Made by a program: the position numbers and the translations under genes. This document shows, one piece after another, positions 1-9,102 of a DNA stretch of 64,000 nucleotides. Within the stretch, counting starts at the first letter, position 1, and each line of letters begins with the position of its first letter. The notes beneath the pieces are model-generated. The model saw only the letters and a program-made list of their open reading frames with translations. It searched no databases and was not told where the DNA came from. The stretch is from Providencia rettgeri (GTDB lineage Bacteria; Pseudomonadota; Gammaproteobacteria; Enterobacterales; Enterobacteriaceae): contig NZ_CP053896.1 in the NCBI RefSeq assembly GCF_013255915.1, positions 3,968,001 through 4,032,000 on the forward strand. Reading direction: 5' to 3'.

Positions 1-34
1 TGCCGCCAAACATAATATGTTTGTCAGCAGTCTG

Positions 35-60
35 AGGCATCACAATCGTGATGCCTTTTT
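35..60 (+). terminator. Rho-independent terminator of an upstream plus-strand gene
   Basis: A perfect 9-bp stem (AGGCATCAC / GTGATGCCT) with a 4-nt loop is followed by a T run on the plus strand. The T tract lies only on that side, so it ends a gene entering from the left of the window, convergent with potD. Confidence 0.85.
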
Positions 61-101
61 ATTATCTTCAAACCCTATTTAGCTTGCGACTAAAACAATA
101 A

Positions 102-1151
102 TTAACGTCCTGCTTTTAGCTTTTGGAAATACTCTTCATAAATAATATTAGTATTCCCCACATCACTTTGCCATTCGCCTTTTTGCAGAACTTCTTCACT
201 TGGGTAAAGTGATGGGTCATTAGCAATTTCAGCAGGTAATAATTTTTTAGCTTCTAAATTTGGTGTTGGGTAACCAATAGATTCAGCCACTTGAGCCGCA
301 ATTTCTGGACGCAATAAGAAATTAATTAACTTATGGGCCCCTTCCACATTTTTGGCGTTAGCAGGAATAGCTAAGCTATCCATCCAGAAAATCCCACCTT
401 CTTTTGGCCACACCACTTCAATCGGTAAGCCAGCTTGCCGCGCGACGAATGCAGAACCATTCCACAACATTCCCACATCAACCTCACCTTCAATAAATGG
501 TGTTGCTGGGTTGTCAGAGTTGAAGGCTAAAATATTTGGGCGTAATTTTTGCAACTCTTTATACGCCTCTTCAATTTGTTTCGGATCAGTCGTATTACCT
601 GAATAACCTAATTTAGTGAGCGCAACTTGGAAAACTTCCCGTGCATCATCCATCATCAGCAAGCTATTTTTATACTCAGGTTTCCAAAAATCCGCCCACG
701 AGGTGACAGACTGTGGGTCAACAGCTTCACCATTAATACCTATCCCTGTCGCACCCCAAATATAAGGCACTGAATAATCATTATTCGGGTCAAATTCTTT
801 ATGGATTAAGTTTGGGTCAAGGTTTTTAAAATTGGTTAATTTGCTTTGATCAATCTTTTGTAGCATTCCTTCTTTACTCATTTTGGCAATAAAATAAGTA
901 GAAGGCACCACCAAGTCATAAGCCCCTTCTTTATAGGTCTTTAACTTGGTATACATGCTTTCGTTTGATTCATAGGTGGAGTAAATCACCTTGATGCCCG
1001 TTTCTTTGGTAAATTGCTCTAATAAACCGGGGGGAACATATTCTGTCCAGTTATAGAAATACAGTACGTCTTTGTTATCGTCAGCGGCAGTTGCCGTGCC
1101 AATACTTGCAGCCATTACCCCTGCTGCCAGTAGATAGGACCATTTTTTCAT
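102..1151 (-). CDS. potD: Spermidine/putrescine periplasmic binding protein PotD
   Basis: This is the periplasmic substrate-binding component of the PotABCD polyamine ABC importer. The 349-residue protein has a Sec signal peptide (residues about 1-23, hydrophobic core then ATAADD) followed by the PotD-type fold starting LYFYNWTEYVPPGLL, with ligand-pocket stretches such as STYESNESMY and WNGSAFVARQ. Length matches E. coli PotD (348). It is the last gene of potA-potB-potC-potD. Unlike the overlapping genes before it, it is separated from potC by 159 bases, so separate expression or extra mRNA processing is possible. The family assignment is secure; preference for spermidine over putrescine is inferred from homology. 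Confidence 0.95.
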   Translation of the reverse strand: MKKWSYLLAAGVMAASIGTATAADDNKDVLYFYNWTEYVPPGLLEQFTKETGIKVIYSTYESNESMYTKLKTYKEGAYDLVVPSTYFIAKMSKEGMLQKIDQSKLTNFKNLDPNLIHKEFDPNNDYSVPYIWGATGIGINGEAVDPQSVTSWADFWKPEYKNSLLMMDDAREVFQVALTKLGYSGNTTDPKQIEEAYKELQKLRPNILAFNSDNPATPFIEGEVDVGMLWNGSAFVARQAGLPIEVVWPKEGGIFWMDSLAIPANAKNVEGAHKLINFLLRPEIAAQVAESIGYPTPNLEAKKLLPAEIANDPSLYPSEEVLQKGEWQSDVGNTNIIYEEYFQKLKAGR

Positions 1152-1310
1152 TACTGAGTTTCCCTCAACAAAGTGTTTTTATCCCTTAATGTATCAAGTA
1201 ACCACTTGAATTATTTAGGGTATATATCTTATAGGCTAAATAAAGCCCACCCTCTCGCCGTATGGCATCAAAAAGGCGCTGTTATAGAAAAAACCAACAC
1301 CATCACTCAT

Positions 1311-2099
1311 TTATGATTTCGCTTTTTTCGAGTATTTATCCCGCATCACCCATTGGCTTAAACAAACGAGCAGTAAAGACATAATCAACAATACTGTCGC
1401 CAATGCGTTTACTTCTGGGGAGACCCCGACTTTTACCATTGAATATATTTTCAATGGTAAAATCTCATAACTTGGCCCCGTAACAAATGACGAAACCACC
1501 ACATCGTCCATCGACAATGTAAAACTCAGTAGCCACCCTGCCACAACCGCAGGGAGCGCTAATGGCAAAATGATTTTCCTTAAGATGGTAAACTCACCCG
1601 CACCGAGGTCACGTGCAGCTTCTAGCATCTTCACATCAAAGTCCTTTAACCTTGCATACACCGTCACCACTACAAAGGGTAGACAGAATGTAATATGGGA
1701 AAAAAGCAATGACCAAAAACCTAGCGAGACCCCAAGGATCATAAATAGAACCAATAACGAAATCGCCATGACGATATCAGGTGACATCATGACCACAAAT
1801 AACATGCCACCAACAAAAGGTTTTCCTCTAAAGCGATAGCGAAATAATGCAACGGCGGTTAATGTGCCAATGGCTGTCGCGAAAGTCGCTGACAAAACCG
1901 CCATGGTTAATGAATGCCCCGCAGCTTCTAATAAGCTATCGTTATTAGCTAGTAATTCATACCATTTGGTTGAAAAACCTTGCCACTGAATACCAAAACG
2001 CGACTCATTAAAGGAATTAACAATCAAAATGATGATTGGAATATAAAGATAAGCGTAGATGATGGCCATAAAACCACCACGCAGAGTACGTCCGATCAT
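1311..2099 (-). CDS. potC: Spermidine/putrescine ABC transporter permease PotC
   Basis: Inner-membrane permease subunit of the polyamine importer (262 residues, E. coli PotC 264). About six membrane segments are visible. The EAA loop that contacts PotA is present near residues 162-180 ([20 protein letters not shown]). The ATG overlaps the potB stop in an ATGA arrangement, so translation is probably coupled. The C-terminal tail is basic and cytoplasmic (RDKYSKKAKS). Confidence 0.95.
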   Translation of the reverse strand: MIGRTLRGGFMAIIYAYLYIPIIILIVNSFNESRFGIQWQGFSTKWYELLANNDSLLEAAGHSLTMAVLSATFATAIGTLTAVALFRYRFRGKPFVGGMLFVVMMSPDIVMAISLLVLFMILGVSLGFWSLLFSHITFCLPFVVVTVYARLKDFDVKMLEAARDLGAGEFTILRKIILPLALPAVVAGWLLSFTLSMDDVVVSSFVTGPSYEILPLKIYSMVKVGVSPEVNALATVLLIMSLLLVCLSQWVMRDKYSKKAKS

Positions 2100-2959
2100 T
2101 CTTCATATGCCTTTTTATTCAGAAGCTTAGCTGCTCGGTAATACACATACAGCAATAACCCCATCATCACCGTGAGGAAAATGCTGGTTGCTGCCCCGAA
2201 TGGCCAATCACGAATATTTAAGAACTGGCTCTTAATTACGTTACCGATCAGTAGATTTTTCGCACCACCCATTAAATCCGCGACATAGAACAGCCCCATT
2301 GCCGGTAATAAAACCAGCAAACAGCCTGCTATAATACCTGGCATCGTTAAAGGAATGATGATTTTCACAAACCGTTGAAATTTATTCGCACCGAGATCTC
2401 TTGCAGCTTCTATATATGACTTATCCAGCTTTTCAATACTTGAATACAGCGGCATCACCATAAACGGCAACAATATATAAATGAGACCTAGTATGACGGC
2501 TTCAGGTGTATACATAATTTTCAACGGTTTATCGATAACACCAACCCACAGTAAAAAGTCATTTAAGTACCCTTTGGTACTGAGAAAAACTTTTAACCCA
2601 TAGATACGAATCAATGAATTGGTCCAAAATGGCACAATTAACAGAAACAGCATCAAAGGTTGCACCCGTTTAGGTAGCTTTGCCAATATAAAGGCAAATG
2701 GATAGCCAATAACTAAACAGAAAAAGGTTGCGATCACCGCCATATTGAGCGAGTGCAGCATGACCTCTGCATACATCGGGTCAGACAAGCGAACGTAGTT
2801 ATCCCACGTAAAAACTAAGTCAACTAAGTTGGTGTCGCTACGCGTCAAAAAGCTAGTGCCAATAATCATGATATTAGGCAAGAAGACGAATAGCAGCAGC
2901 CAGGCGACCACCCCAGTGATAATAACGTTCTGCAAAATTTTATGTTTACGAATGATCAT
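2096..2959 (-). CDS. potB: Spermidine/putrescine ABC transporter permease PotB
   Basis: Second inner-membrane permease of the PotABCD importer, forming a heterodimer with PotC. It has 287 residues, close to E. coli PotB. Hydrophobic segments begin at about residue 12, and the EAA motif ([20 protein letters not shown]) lies near residues 185-204. The start codon lies inside the end of potA (14-nt overlap) and the stop overlaps the potC start, which is typical of a coupled operon. Confidence 0.95.
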   Translation of the reverse strand: MIIRKHKILQNVIITGVVAWLLLFVFLPNIMIIGTSFLTRSDTNLVDLVFTWDNYVRLSDPMYAEVMLHSLNMAVIATFFCLVIGYPFAFILAKLPKRVQPLMLFLLIVPFWTNSLIRIYGLKVFLSTKGYLNDFLLWVGVIDKPLKIMYTPEAVILGLIYILLPFMVMPLYSSIEKLDKSYIEAARDLGANKFQRFVKIIIPLTMPGIIAGCLLVLLPAMGLFYVADLMGGAKNLLIGNVIKSQFLNIRDWPFGAATSIFLTVMMGLLLYVYYRAAKLLNKKAYEE

Positions 2960-4055
2960 CCAGAACTACCTCCCAACTTTCAACCCAAGTCACAGCAACT
3001 TTTTGGTTAAGGGAGTGGTCGACATCGGGGTCATCTTCATTAAAGAATTCGCTAACCATGACAATTTTGCCATCTTCCATTTCAACCACTGAGTCTAACG
3101 TCATGCCTTTATAGTTACGTTCACGAACGTAGCCAATCAGCCCCGGATGGTTATCTGCATCATTCACTTCTTCAACGCGCAAGTCTTCAGGACGTAATAA
3201 CACACTGACGTGTTGCCCTTCTTTGACAGAGAGCTCAGTGAAAATATCACATTCATGCCCTTCAACATTGGCTCGAATACGTTTATCATCAATGCGATAC
3301 AATACTTTCGCATCAAAAATATTAATTTCACCAATAAATTGAGCTACAAACAGATTTTTCGGTTCCTCATAGATTTCGCGAGGAGTACCGTCTTGCTCAA
3401 TTTTCCCTTCACGCATCACAATGATACGGTCAGACATGGCCAAGGCTTCTTCTTGGTCGTGGGTCACAAAAATAAACGTGATCCCCAGTTTTCGTTGAAG
3501 CGCTTTTAGCTCATTTTGCATTTGTTTGCGCAGTTTATAATCAAGCGCAGACAATGATTCATCCAGTAGTAGGACTTTCGGGCGATTCACTACCGCACGG
3601 GCTATCGCCACGCGTTGTTGTTGACCACCAGACAGTTGGTTGGGTCTACGCTCAGCAAAATCTTCTAGCTGCACCATACGCAAGGCTTGGTCGACACGTT
3701 TTTGGATTTCAGCCGCAGGCGTTTTTTGCATGCGCAGGCCAAATGCCACGTTATCGAAGACTGTCATATGAGGAAATAAAGCGTAGCTTTGAAAGACGGT
3801 ATTTACAAAACGGTTTTCCGCTGGAATATCCGTAATATCTTGACCATCAAGAATAATTTGACCGCCATCGGCATCTTCTAGCCCTGCAATAAGACGTAAA
3901 ACAGTCGTTTTACCGCAACCAGAAGGCCCCAGAATGGTCAAAAACTCACCGTTCTGAATGGTTAAGTCAAGCTCAGAAATAATTTGTTTGCCATCAAAAC
4001 CTTTACTTAAAGATTTTAATTCAATGAGTGGTGTCAGAGAGGTTGTCTCAGTCAT
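2946..4055 (-). CDS. potA: Spermidine/putrescine ABC transporter ATPase PotA
   Basis: ATP-hydrolysing subunit of the polyamine importer, 369 residues. It has a Walker A motif GPSGCGKTT (residues 43-51), signature [14 protein letters not shown], Walker [12 protein letters not shown] with the switch histidine in FVTHDQEEA, and a C-terminal TOBE regulatory domain (from about residue 245, including LLRPEDLRV). It is the first gene of potABCD. Its promoter must lie in the AT-rich divergent spacer shared with the fumarase gene. In E. coli pepT sits upstream of potA; here it is a fumarase. Confidence 0.96.
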   Translation of the reverse strand: MTETTSLTPLIELKSLSKGFDGKQIISELDLTIQNGEFLTILGPSGCGKTTVLRLIAGLEDADGGQIILDGQDITDIPAENRFVNTVFQSYALFPHMTVFDNVAFGLRMQKTPAAEIQKRVDQALRMVQLEDFAERRPNQLSGGQQQRVAIARAVVNRPKVLLLDESLSALDYKLRKQMQNELKALQRKLGITFIFVTHDQEEALAMSDRIIVMREGKIEQDGTPREIYEEPKNLFVAQFIGEINIFDAKVLYRIDDKRIRANVEGHECDIFTELSVKEGQHVSVLLRPEDLRVEEVNDADNHPGLIGYVRERNYKGMTLDSVVEMEDGKIVMVSEFFNEDDPDVDHSLNQKVAVTWVESWEVVLDDHS

Positions 4056-4963
4056 TTATTATACACTCTATCCCTAGGAATAATGCAGATAGAACCGCCA
4101 CCGTTAAAGACTGTATAAGCTTGTCGGAGGTTTACTCTGTCGACTTAAGTAACATGAGTAAATAATTTTCCCCAGCAAAGCCCAAAACCAGTAGCGCCAT
4201 TTAAACTTCATAAGGCATGCATGATAAACACTGTTTTTGCAAATTGAAAGCCATTTTCACAACTTCGTTTGCCTTTCATTATGAATTCTCAATAAATAAA
4301 ACAGATTTTTGAGAAAAATAAGCGACATAGCGATATATAGAATCAGTCTGTCCATATCTATAGATTTACATGATACATCCGAAGATAAAACTTAAGTCAA
4401 ATCCAATGAAATTCATAGAGTTAAAACAATTCACAATAAAAATAATAATAATTATGGAATTAATAGTTTTTATTATTTTTAATTTTTTAATTCATATATT
4501 TAATGATATAAATTTTAAAACTTCATGCGAGATAAAAATACAATAAGCCTTTACCATAACTAACTCGTCGAGTTTTGATGGTAGTTATATCCAGTAGATA
4601 TATATCGTGATTATATATAGAACAAAGGCAATAACTGGTAACATCTATAACAAATAATTAAAGTCGCAGTTGATAATATTATTATGTGATTTAAATCTAA
4701 TTTTCATTAATCCTTATTTTTTATCTCAATAAATTTAACCAATATCATATTATTCTTTGCATCTCTTTGAATATAATAATCAAATTGATATAATTTCAAT
4801 CTAAACTGTAACTTTTAGTGACTTATTTTGTGATTTTTGTTTCATTATTACACCTATAAATTTTACTTTGTATCTTTCGAGTTAAATCAATTAAAGAATA
4901 AACATAAGCCTTCGGGTGATTACCTTTGGAAATTCCACTGAAATTAATATGTGAGTGAGCAAA
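4056..4963. other. Long AT-rich divergent spacer between potA and fumarase
   Basis: About 900 bases of very AT-rich DNA with no credible ORF. It must hold the promoters of potA (leftward) and the fumarase gene (rightward). The only strong structure I see is a compound dyad at 4553-4588: outer arms ATAACTA / TAGTTAT enclosing an inner AACTC-gtc-GAGTT hairpin, without a following T run. I found no convincing FNR or CRP box. Confidence 0.6.
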
Positions 4964-6610
4964 ATGGCTAATAAAGAGTTTTTTTACCAAGAACCTTATC
5001 CATTATCTGAGGATAAAACTGAGTATTTCCAAGTCTCTGATAAATATGTTTCTGTAGAACAATTTGCTGGTAAGCAAATTTTAAAGATAGAACCTGAGGC
5101 ATTAACTCTCCTTGCAGAACACGCAATTTATGAATCCCAGTTTTTTTTAAGAGCTGCGCACCAGAAACAAGTCGCCGCTATCTTACAAGACCCAGAAGCC
5201 AGCGAAAACGACAAATACGTGGCGTTACAATTACTTCGCAATGCTGAAATTTCTGCAAAAGGTATTTTGCCAAACTGCCAAGATACAGGAACGGTTGCGG
5301 TTGTTGGGAAAAAAGGCCAACAAGTTTGGACAGACTGCAATGACGAAGAGTACCTCTCTCGAGGGATTTATAATGTCTTCCAACACGAAAACCTGCGCTT
5401 TTCTCAAAATGCACCGCTAGATATGTTTAATGAAGTTAATACTGGCACAAACCTGCCAGCACAGTTTGACATTTTTGCGACCACAGGTGATGAATATCAC
5501 TTCCTATTTGTTAACAAAGGCGGCGGTTCAGCAAATAAATCAGCACTTTACCAAGAAACAAAAGCCACCTTAACCCCAGCCAAGTTAAAAAATTTCTTAA
5601 TTGAAAAAATGCGTAACTTAGGAACAACAGCTTGCCCGCCTTACCATATTGCCTTCGTTATCGGCGGTACTTCAGCGGAAACAACACTGAAAACAGCCAA
5701 ACTCGCCTCCGCAAAATACTACGACAACCTGCCAACCACAGGTAATGAGTACGGCCGTGCTTTCCGTGATATTGAACTAGAAAATGAGTTATTAGAAGCT
5801 TCTCGTCATCTTGGTTTTGGCGCACAATTTGGTGGTAAATATTTTGCTCACGATGTACGAGTTATTCGTTTACCTCGCCATGGTGCCTCTTGCCCAATCG
5901 GTTTAGCCATTTCTTGCTCTGCCGACCGTAATATTAAAGCTAAAATTACCAAAAGCGGTTTATGGCTTGAAAAAATGGAGCATAACCCAGCCCAATACAT
6001 TCCTGAATCTATGCGTAACCAAGCTGAAGGAAAAGTGGTACATATCGACCTCAACCGCCCAATGAAAGATATTTTGGCTGAGCTGAGTAAACACCCGGTA
6101 TCAACACGTGTTTCTCTCAGCGGGCCACTGATTATTGCTCGAGATATTGCGCATACTAAGCTTAAAGAACGTTTAGATAACGGTGAAGAATTGCCTCAAT
6201 ATTTTAAAGACCACATGGTGTATTACGCAGGACCTGCCAAAAAACCAGAAGATATGGTTTCCGGTTCTTTAGGCCCGACAACCGGTAACCGCATGGACCC
6301 CTATGTTGACCTGTTCCAATCCCACGGTGGTAGCATGCTAATGTTGGCGAAAGGCAACCGAACTCAGGCAGTAACTGATGCATGTAAAAAACACGGAGGG
6401 TTTTATTTAGGTAGTATCGGTGGCTCAGCTGCGATTCTCGCTCAAGAATATGTGAAAAGTTTAAATTGCCTTGAGTATCCAGAATTAGGAATGGAAGCAA
6501 TTTGGAAAATGGAAGTTGAGGGGCTGCCTGCATTCATTCTCGTTGATGACAAAGGTAATAACTTCTTTGAACAAGTCCAAAATGAGACTTGCAGTAAATG
6601 CGTTAAATAA
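4964..6610 (+). CDS. Class I fumarate hydratase (FumA/FumB type)
   Basis: Oxygen-sensitive [4Fe-4S] fumarase interconverting fumarate and L-malate in the cytoplasm. The 548-residue form matches the 548 of E. coli FumA/FumB and resembles FumB closely over its whole length. The three cluster cysteines are visible in [17 protein letters not shown] and GASCPIG. The C-terminal swivelling domain carries [13 protein letters not shown] and the SIGGSAA loop. I chose the ATG at 4964 because the protein then starts MANKEFFYQ, aligned with MSNKPFIYQ of FumB. An in-frame GTG at 4955 adds three residues but has no better ribosome site. It stands alone, divergent from potA. FumA versus FumB identity cannot be decided, so no symbol is given. 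Confidence 0.95.
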   Translation: MANKEFFYQEPYPLSEDKTEYFQVSDKYVSVEQFAGKQILKIEPEALTLLAEHAIYESQFFLRAAHQKQVAAILQDPEASENDKYVALQLLRNAEISAKGILPNCQDTGTVAVVGKKGQQVWTDCNDEEYLSRGIYNVFQHENLRFSQNAPLDMFNEVNTGTNLPAQFDIFATTGDEYHFLFVNKGGGSANKSALYQETKATLTPAKLKNFLIEKMRNLGTTACPPYHIAFVIGGTSAETTLKTAKLASAKYYDNLPTTGNEYGRAFRDIELENELLEASRHLGFGAQFGGKYFAHDVRVIRLPRHGASCPIGLAISCSADRNIKAKITKSGLWLEKMEHNPAQYIPESMRNQAEGKVVHIDLNRPMKDILAELSKHPVSTRVSLSGPLIIARDIAHTKLKERLDNGEELPQYFKDHMVYYAGPAKKPEDMVSGSLGPTTGNRMDPYVDLFQSHGGSMLMLAKGNRTQAVTDACKKHGGFYLGSIGGSAAILAQEYVKSLNCLEYPELGMEAIWKMEVEGLPAFILVDDKGNNFFEQVQNETCSKCVK

Positions 6611-6683
6611 GATTTGCCACTCTAGCGCAAAGGAATGCGCTAAATTTCGTTAGCCTATATCACTGCATAACGATGTAACATAG

Positions 6684-6712
6684 CAAAGAGCAGGCTTTTG
6701 GCCTGCTCTTTG
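6684..6712 (+). terminator. Strong hairpin terminator between fumarase and fimbrial operon
   Basis: A 12-bp perfect stem (CAAAGAGCAGGC / GCCTGCTCTTTG) has a 5-nt loop. It lies between the convergent fumarase gene and the fimbrial adhesin gene and may serve both strands. The T tract on the plus side is short. Confidence 0.75.
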
Positions 6713-6822
6713 GTTGTTGACAACGTGGGATAACAGTGTGATTTTTCCCGCTTTGCGTTATCAGCCGAAAATCAATATATTGATTTTCATCATGTATTTT
6801 TAGCCATCTCTTCGGATTAATG

Positions 6823-7788
6823 TTAATAATAGTTAATACGGACAATCGTTGAGGCGCTAAATGGTCCTGTTTTTACCGCTCCCACCTTTTTAACCGTCGC
6901 ACTGTAGTCACGTGTAATCGATGTACTCCCTAAGGGGAGTGTTCCGAAAAACTGGAAGTAATTAAATTTTATTTTTTCCGCTTTATCATCCGAAATAATT
7001 AAATTAGTCCCATTTTTTAGATCAATGGCATACTCTCCATTTAACGGGTCTGTAGTTTCGAAGTTAATATTCATGGAAAAATTATCTAAGCAGCCCCGCT
7101 TCACCGCTTGTATCTGAAAATCTTTTTTAAACTCTTTTCCTTGATTAAGCTCAGTGATCATTAACTGACCATAGTCAATTTGCTGTGACTCTGGGTAAAC
7201 TTTAATATCAGCCCCACACTTGAGAAAGCGAATACCTCGTAACCCAGTAATAGAATACTTCAAGTTTTTTGCACCATTGGTATGGTTTATCCCACCACTT
7301 CCATCAAACTGGAAAACCGTAAATTGGTTATCCCCTGTGTAGTTACCTGAAGGAGGAACAATACCCGTCACTTTGATATATAGTGTAAAAGTCACTGTTA
7401 CCGTGACATTCTCTCCGCGGCGAATAGGTGGAGTCCCTAAGTTGACACGCTGCTCATTTTGTTCCAATTGTTGGCCTTGGTAATTCGCGCCTAGTAATAA
7501 CCCTGTCCCAAGTTTTTGAGATTTCGGATTAAAATACATATGAACAACGTCAACAGCATTACCAAGTACATTGTCACAATAAACGGTTACTGTTAAAGGG
7601 TCGGATTGCCAAATAATAGAACCTGCCGTTGTATCAGCAGGAATGGCCAATTGACCTACAGGAACTGCGGGTTTTTCGACGACTCCAGTCCCCTTTTCCA
7701 CACAATCTAATGCAAAGGTTTTTGGGCTAATAAAAACGAATAGAAATAAAATATAAAAACCATATTTTTGAATAAACTTGTGTATCAT
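6823..7788 (-). CDS. Fimbrial tip adhesin-like two-domain protein
   Basis: Last gene of a chaperone-usher operon, 321 residues. It has a signal peptide (about residues 1-26, ending SPKTFA) and an N-terminal domain rich in beta-strand with cysteines in FALDCVEK and VTVYCDN. The C-terminal pilin domain begins near FLKCGADI and ends RINYY, as expected for a strand-complemented subunit. Length and last position fit a FimH-type tip adhesin, but I cannot tell its receptor. It starts 12 bases after the minor pilin. It could alternatively be a long minor subunit. Confidence 0.75.
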   Translation of the reverse strand: MIHKFIQKYGFYILFLFVFISPKTFALDCVEKGTGVVEKPAVPVGQLAIPADTTAGSIIWQSDPLTVTVYCDNVLGNAVDVVHMYFNPKSQKLGTGLLLGANYQGQQLEQNEQRVNLGTPPIRRGENVTVTVTFTLYIKVTGIVPPSGNYTGDNQFTVFQFDGSGGINHTNGAKNLKYSITGLRGIRFLKCGADIKVYPESQQIDYGQLMITELNQGKEFKKDFQIQAVKRGCLDNFSMNINFETTDPLNGEYAIDLKNGTNLIISDDKAEKIKFNYFQFFGTLPLGSTSITRDYSATVKKVGAVKTGPFSASTIVRINYY

Positions 7789-7800
7789 GATTTATACACC

Positions 7801-8352
7801 TTATATGTAAGTAATATTTAAGGTAATTTGCGTTTTAATATTACCCACTGTTAATTCATTTCTTGGTAGATAACTCTCTAGCATGGAATAAATCGTAATT
7901 TGCTGGTTATCATCAAAATAGATTGGATAACTACGGTATTCACCATTGGGGACAATATTGCCGTCTTTATCCATTAATCGAATCCCATAACCATTTAGAA
8001 TGGTTTTACCACCAAATAAATTACGGTCTGTACTTTCAGTTGGTTCTGAAATAAACATGATCCGAACAACCGGAACCCTATCATCGCGATTGCGTTTTGG
8101 AAAAATACAATCATCAAACTTTAGTTTGATTTCATGCTTAGGGCTTCTGTCTCCAATTTCATTAAAGTAATTCAGAGATATTGGTCCTAATTCAATATTT
8201 TGATCTATCGAGTAAAATGAAATCTTACAAGGCAATGCCACCACATTTCCCGTAAAATTAAGATCACCTCTCATCATGCTACTATCTGCATAAGCTTGGC
8301 TTCCACATAGAGATAGCATAAAAAGACATATTGAAAAGTAGCAATTTCTCAT
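7801..8352 (-). CDS. Minor fimbrial subunit
   Basis: A 183-residue type 1 family pilin with a signal peptide (cleavage near QAYA-DS). The pilin motif starts MRGDLNFTGNVVALPCKISF, paired with a second cysteine in FDDCIFPK (disulfide of the incomplete Ig fold). The C-terminal beta-zipper strand is TQITLNITYI. It probably acts as an adaptor between the rod and the tip adhesin, since it lies directly before the adhesin gene. Confidence 0.85.
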   Translation of the reverse strand: MRNCYFSICLFMLSLCGSQAYADSSMMRGDLNFTGNVVALPCKISFYSIDQNIELGPISLNYFNEIGDRSPKHEIKLKFDDCIFPKRNRDDRVPVVRIMFISEPTESTDRNLFGGKTILNGYGIRLMDKDGNIVPNGEYRSYPIYFDDNQQITIYSMLESYLPRNELTVGNIKTQITLNITYI

Positions 8353-8362
8353 ATCTAAAATC

Positions 8363-9091
8363 CTATTGGCTCTCTTTTGACAGCTGGCAGGTCGACGCAG
8401 CGCATTGGTAAGTCAACATTTTCATACCACCGTAATCATCCATATAACCGGTATATAACTGATTAAAACTGCTTGCTGGTACGGGAACACTTTCCTTAGA
8501 AAGCGGGGCAATCATCACACTTTCAAAACCAGGAAAATTTTTCTGGTTATTATTACTGAGATAACCCAATGTCACATAATATTTAGTTGGATTTTCAATA
8601 AGTAATTGCCCACCTGTGTGCGTATATTTCAGCTCTTTAGCCCATACTTTATCGCTGTTATTTTCGATTTGAGGTGGTCGATAAAACATTTTGAGACGGC
8701 TTTGAATCGCAATCTGTACGACATTTTCTTTATCTGTCACCGGTGGAATTTCACGCACATTTAAATAGAACAGAGATTCTCTATCTTGTGGAAGAGCATC
8801 TATTCCCTCTGTTTTAATAATTTTAATTTGGTTTTTAGCATTCGGCTCAACGCGTTGCATTGGAGGTAAAACTGTAAAAGGTTCAGAAACCTTATTTCCT
8901 TTTTCATCTTCCATCCAAGATTGAGCTAAGTAGGGCATTGTTTTGCTTTGGTTATTAATAACCAAACTGATTGATTTATCTTTGCCTGGAAAAATGATCC
9001 GTGTACGGTCAATATTAATCGCAGCAGACGCAACTTGCATGCCGACAAAAACTAATGAAAATCCTAAAGCTACTACATACTTTTTACTCAT
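8363..9091 (-). CDS. Periplasmic fimbrial chaperone (PapD/FimC family)
   Basis: Folds pilins by donor-strand complementation and delivers them to the usher. It has 242 residues and a signal peptide ending ASAA. The N-terminal Ig domain begins INIDRTRIIFPGKDKSISL, which contains the conserved Arg of the subunit-binding cleft. The G1-type strand IQSRLKMFYRPP contains the conserved subunit-contact lysine of the family, and a C-terminal second domain follows. It lies between usher and minor pilin; the short gaps mean one transcript. Confidence 0.92.
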   Translation of the reverse strand: MSKKYVVALGFSLVFVGMQVASAAINIDRTRIIFPGKDKSISLVINNQSKTMPYLAQSWMEDEKGNKVSEPFTVLPPMQRVEPNAKNQIKIIKTEGIDALPQDRESLFYLNVREIPPVTDKENVVQIAIQSRLKMFYRPPQIENNSDKVWAKELKYTHTGGQLLIENPTKYYVTLGYLSNNNQKNFPGFESVMIAPLSKESVPVPASSFNQLYTGYMDDYGGMKMLTYQCAASTCQLSKESQ

Positions 9092-9102
9092 ACATCATTC
9101 CT

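Noticed and set aside
3554-3835. Plus-strand reading frames inside potA and similar antisense frames in other genes
   Set aside because: They are shadows of well-conserved coding genes with no ribosome sites or recognisable domains.
4780-4810. FNR box upstream of fumarase (TTGATATAATTTCAA)
   Set aside because: The half-sites are spaced one base off the TTGAT-N4-ATCAA consensus and the right half does not match.
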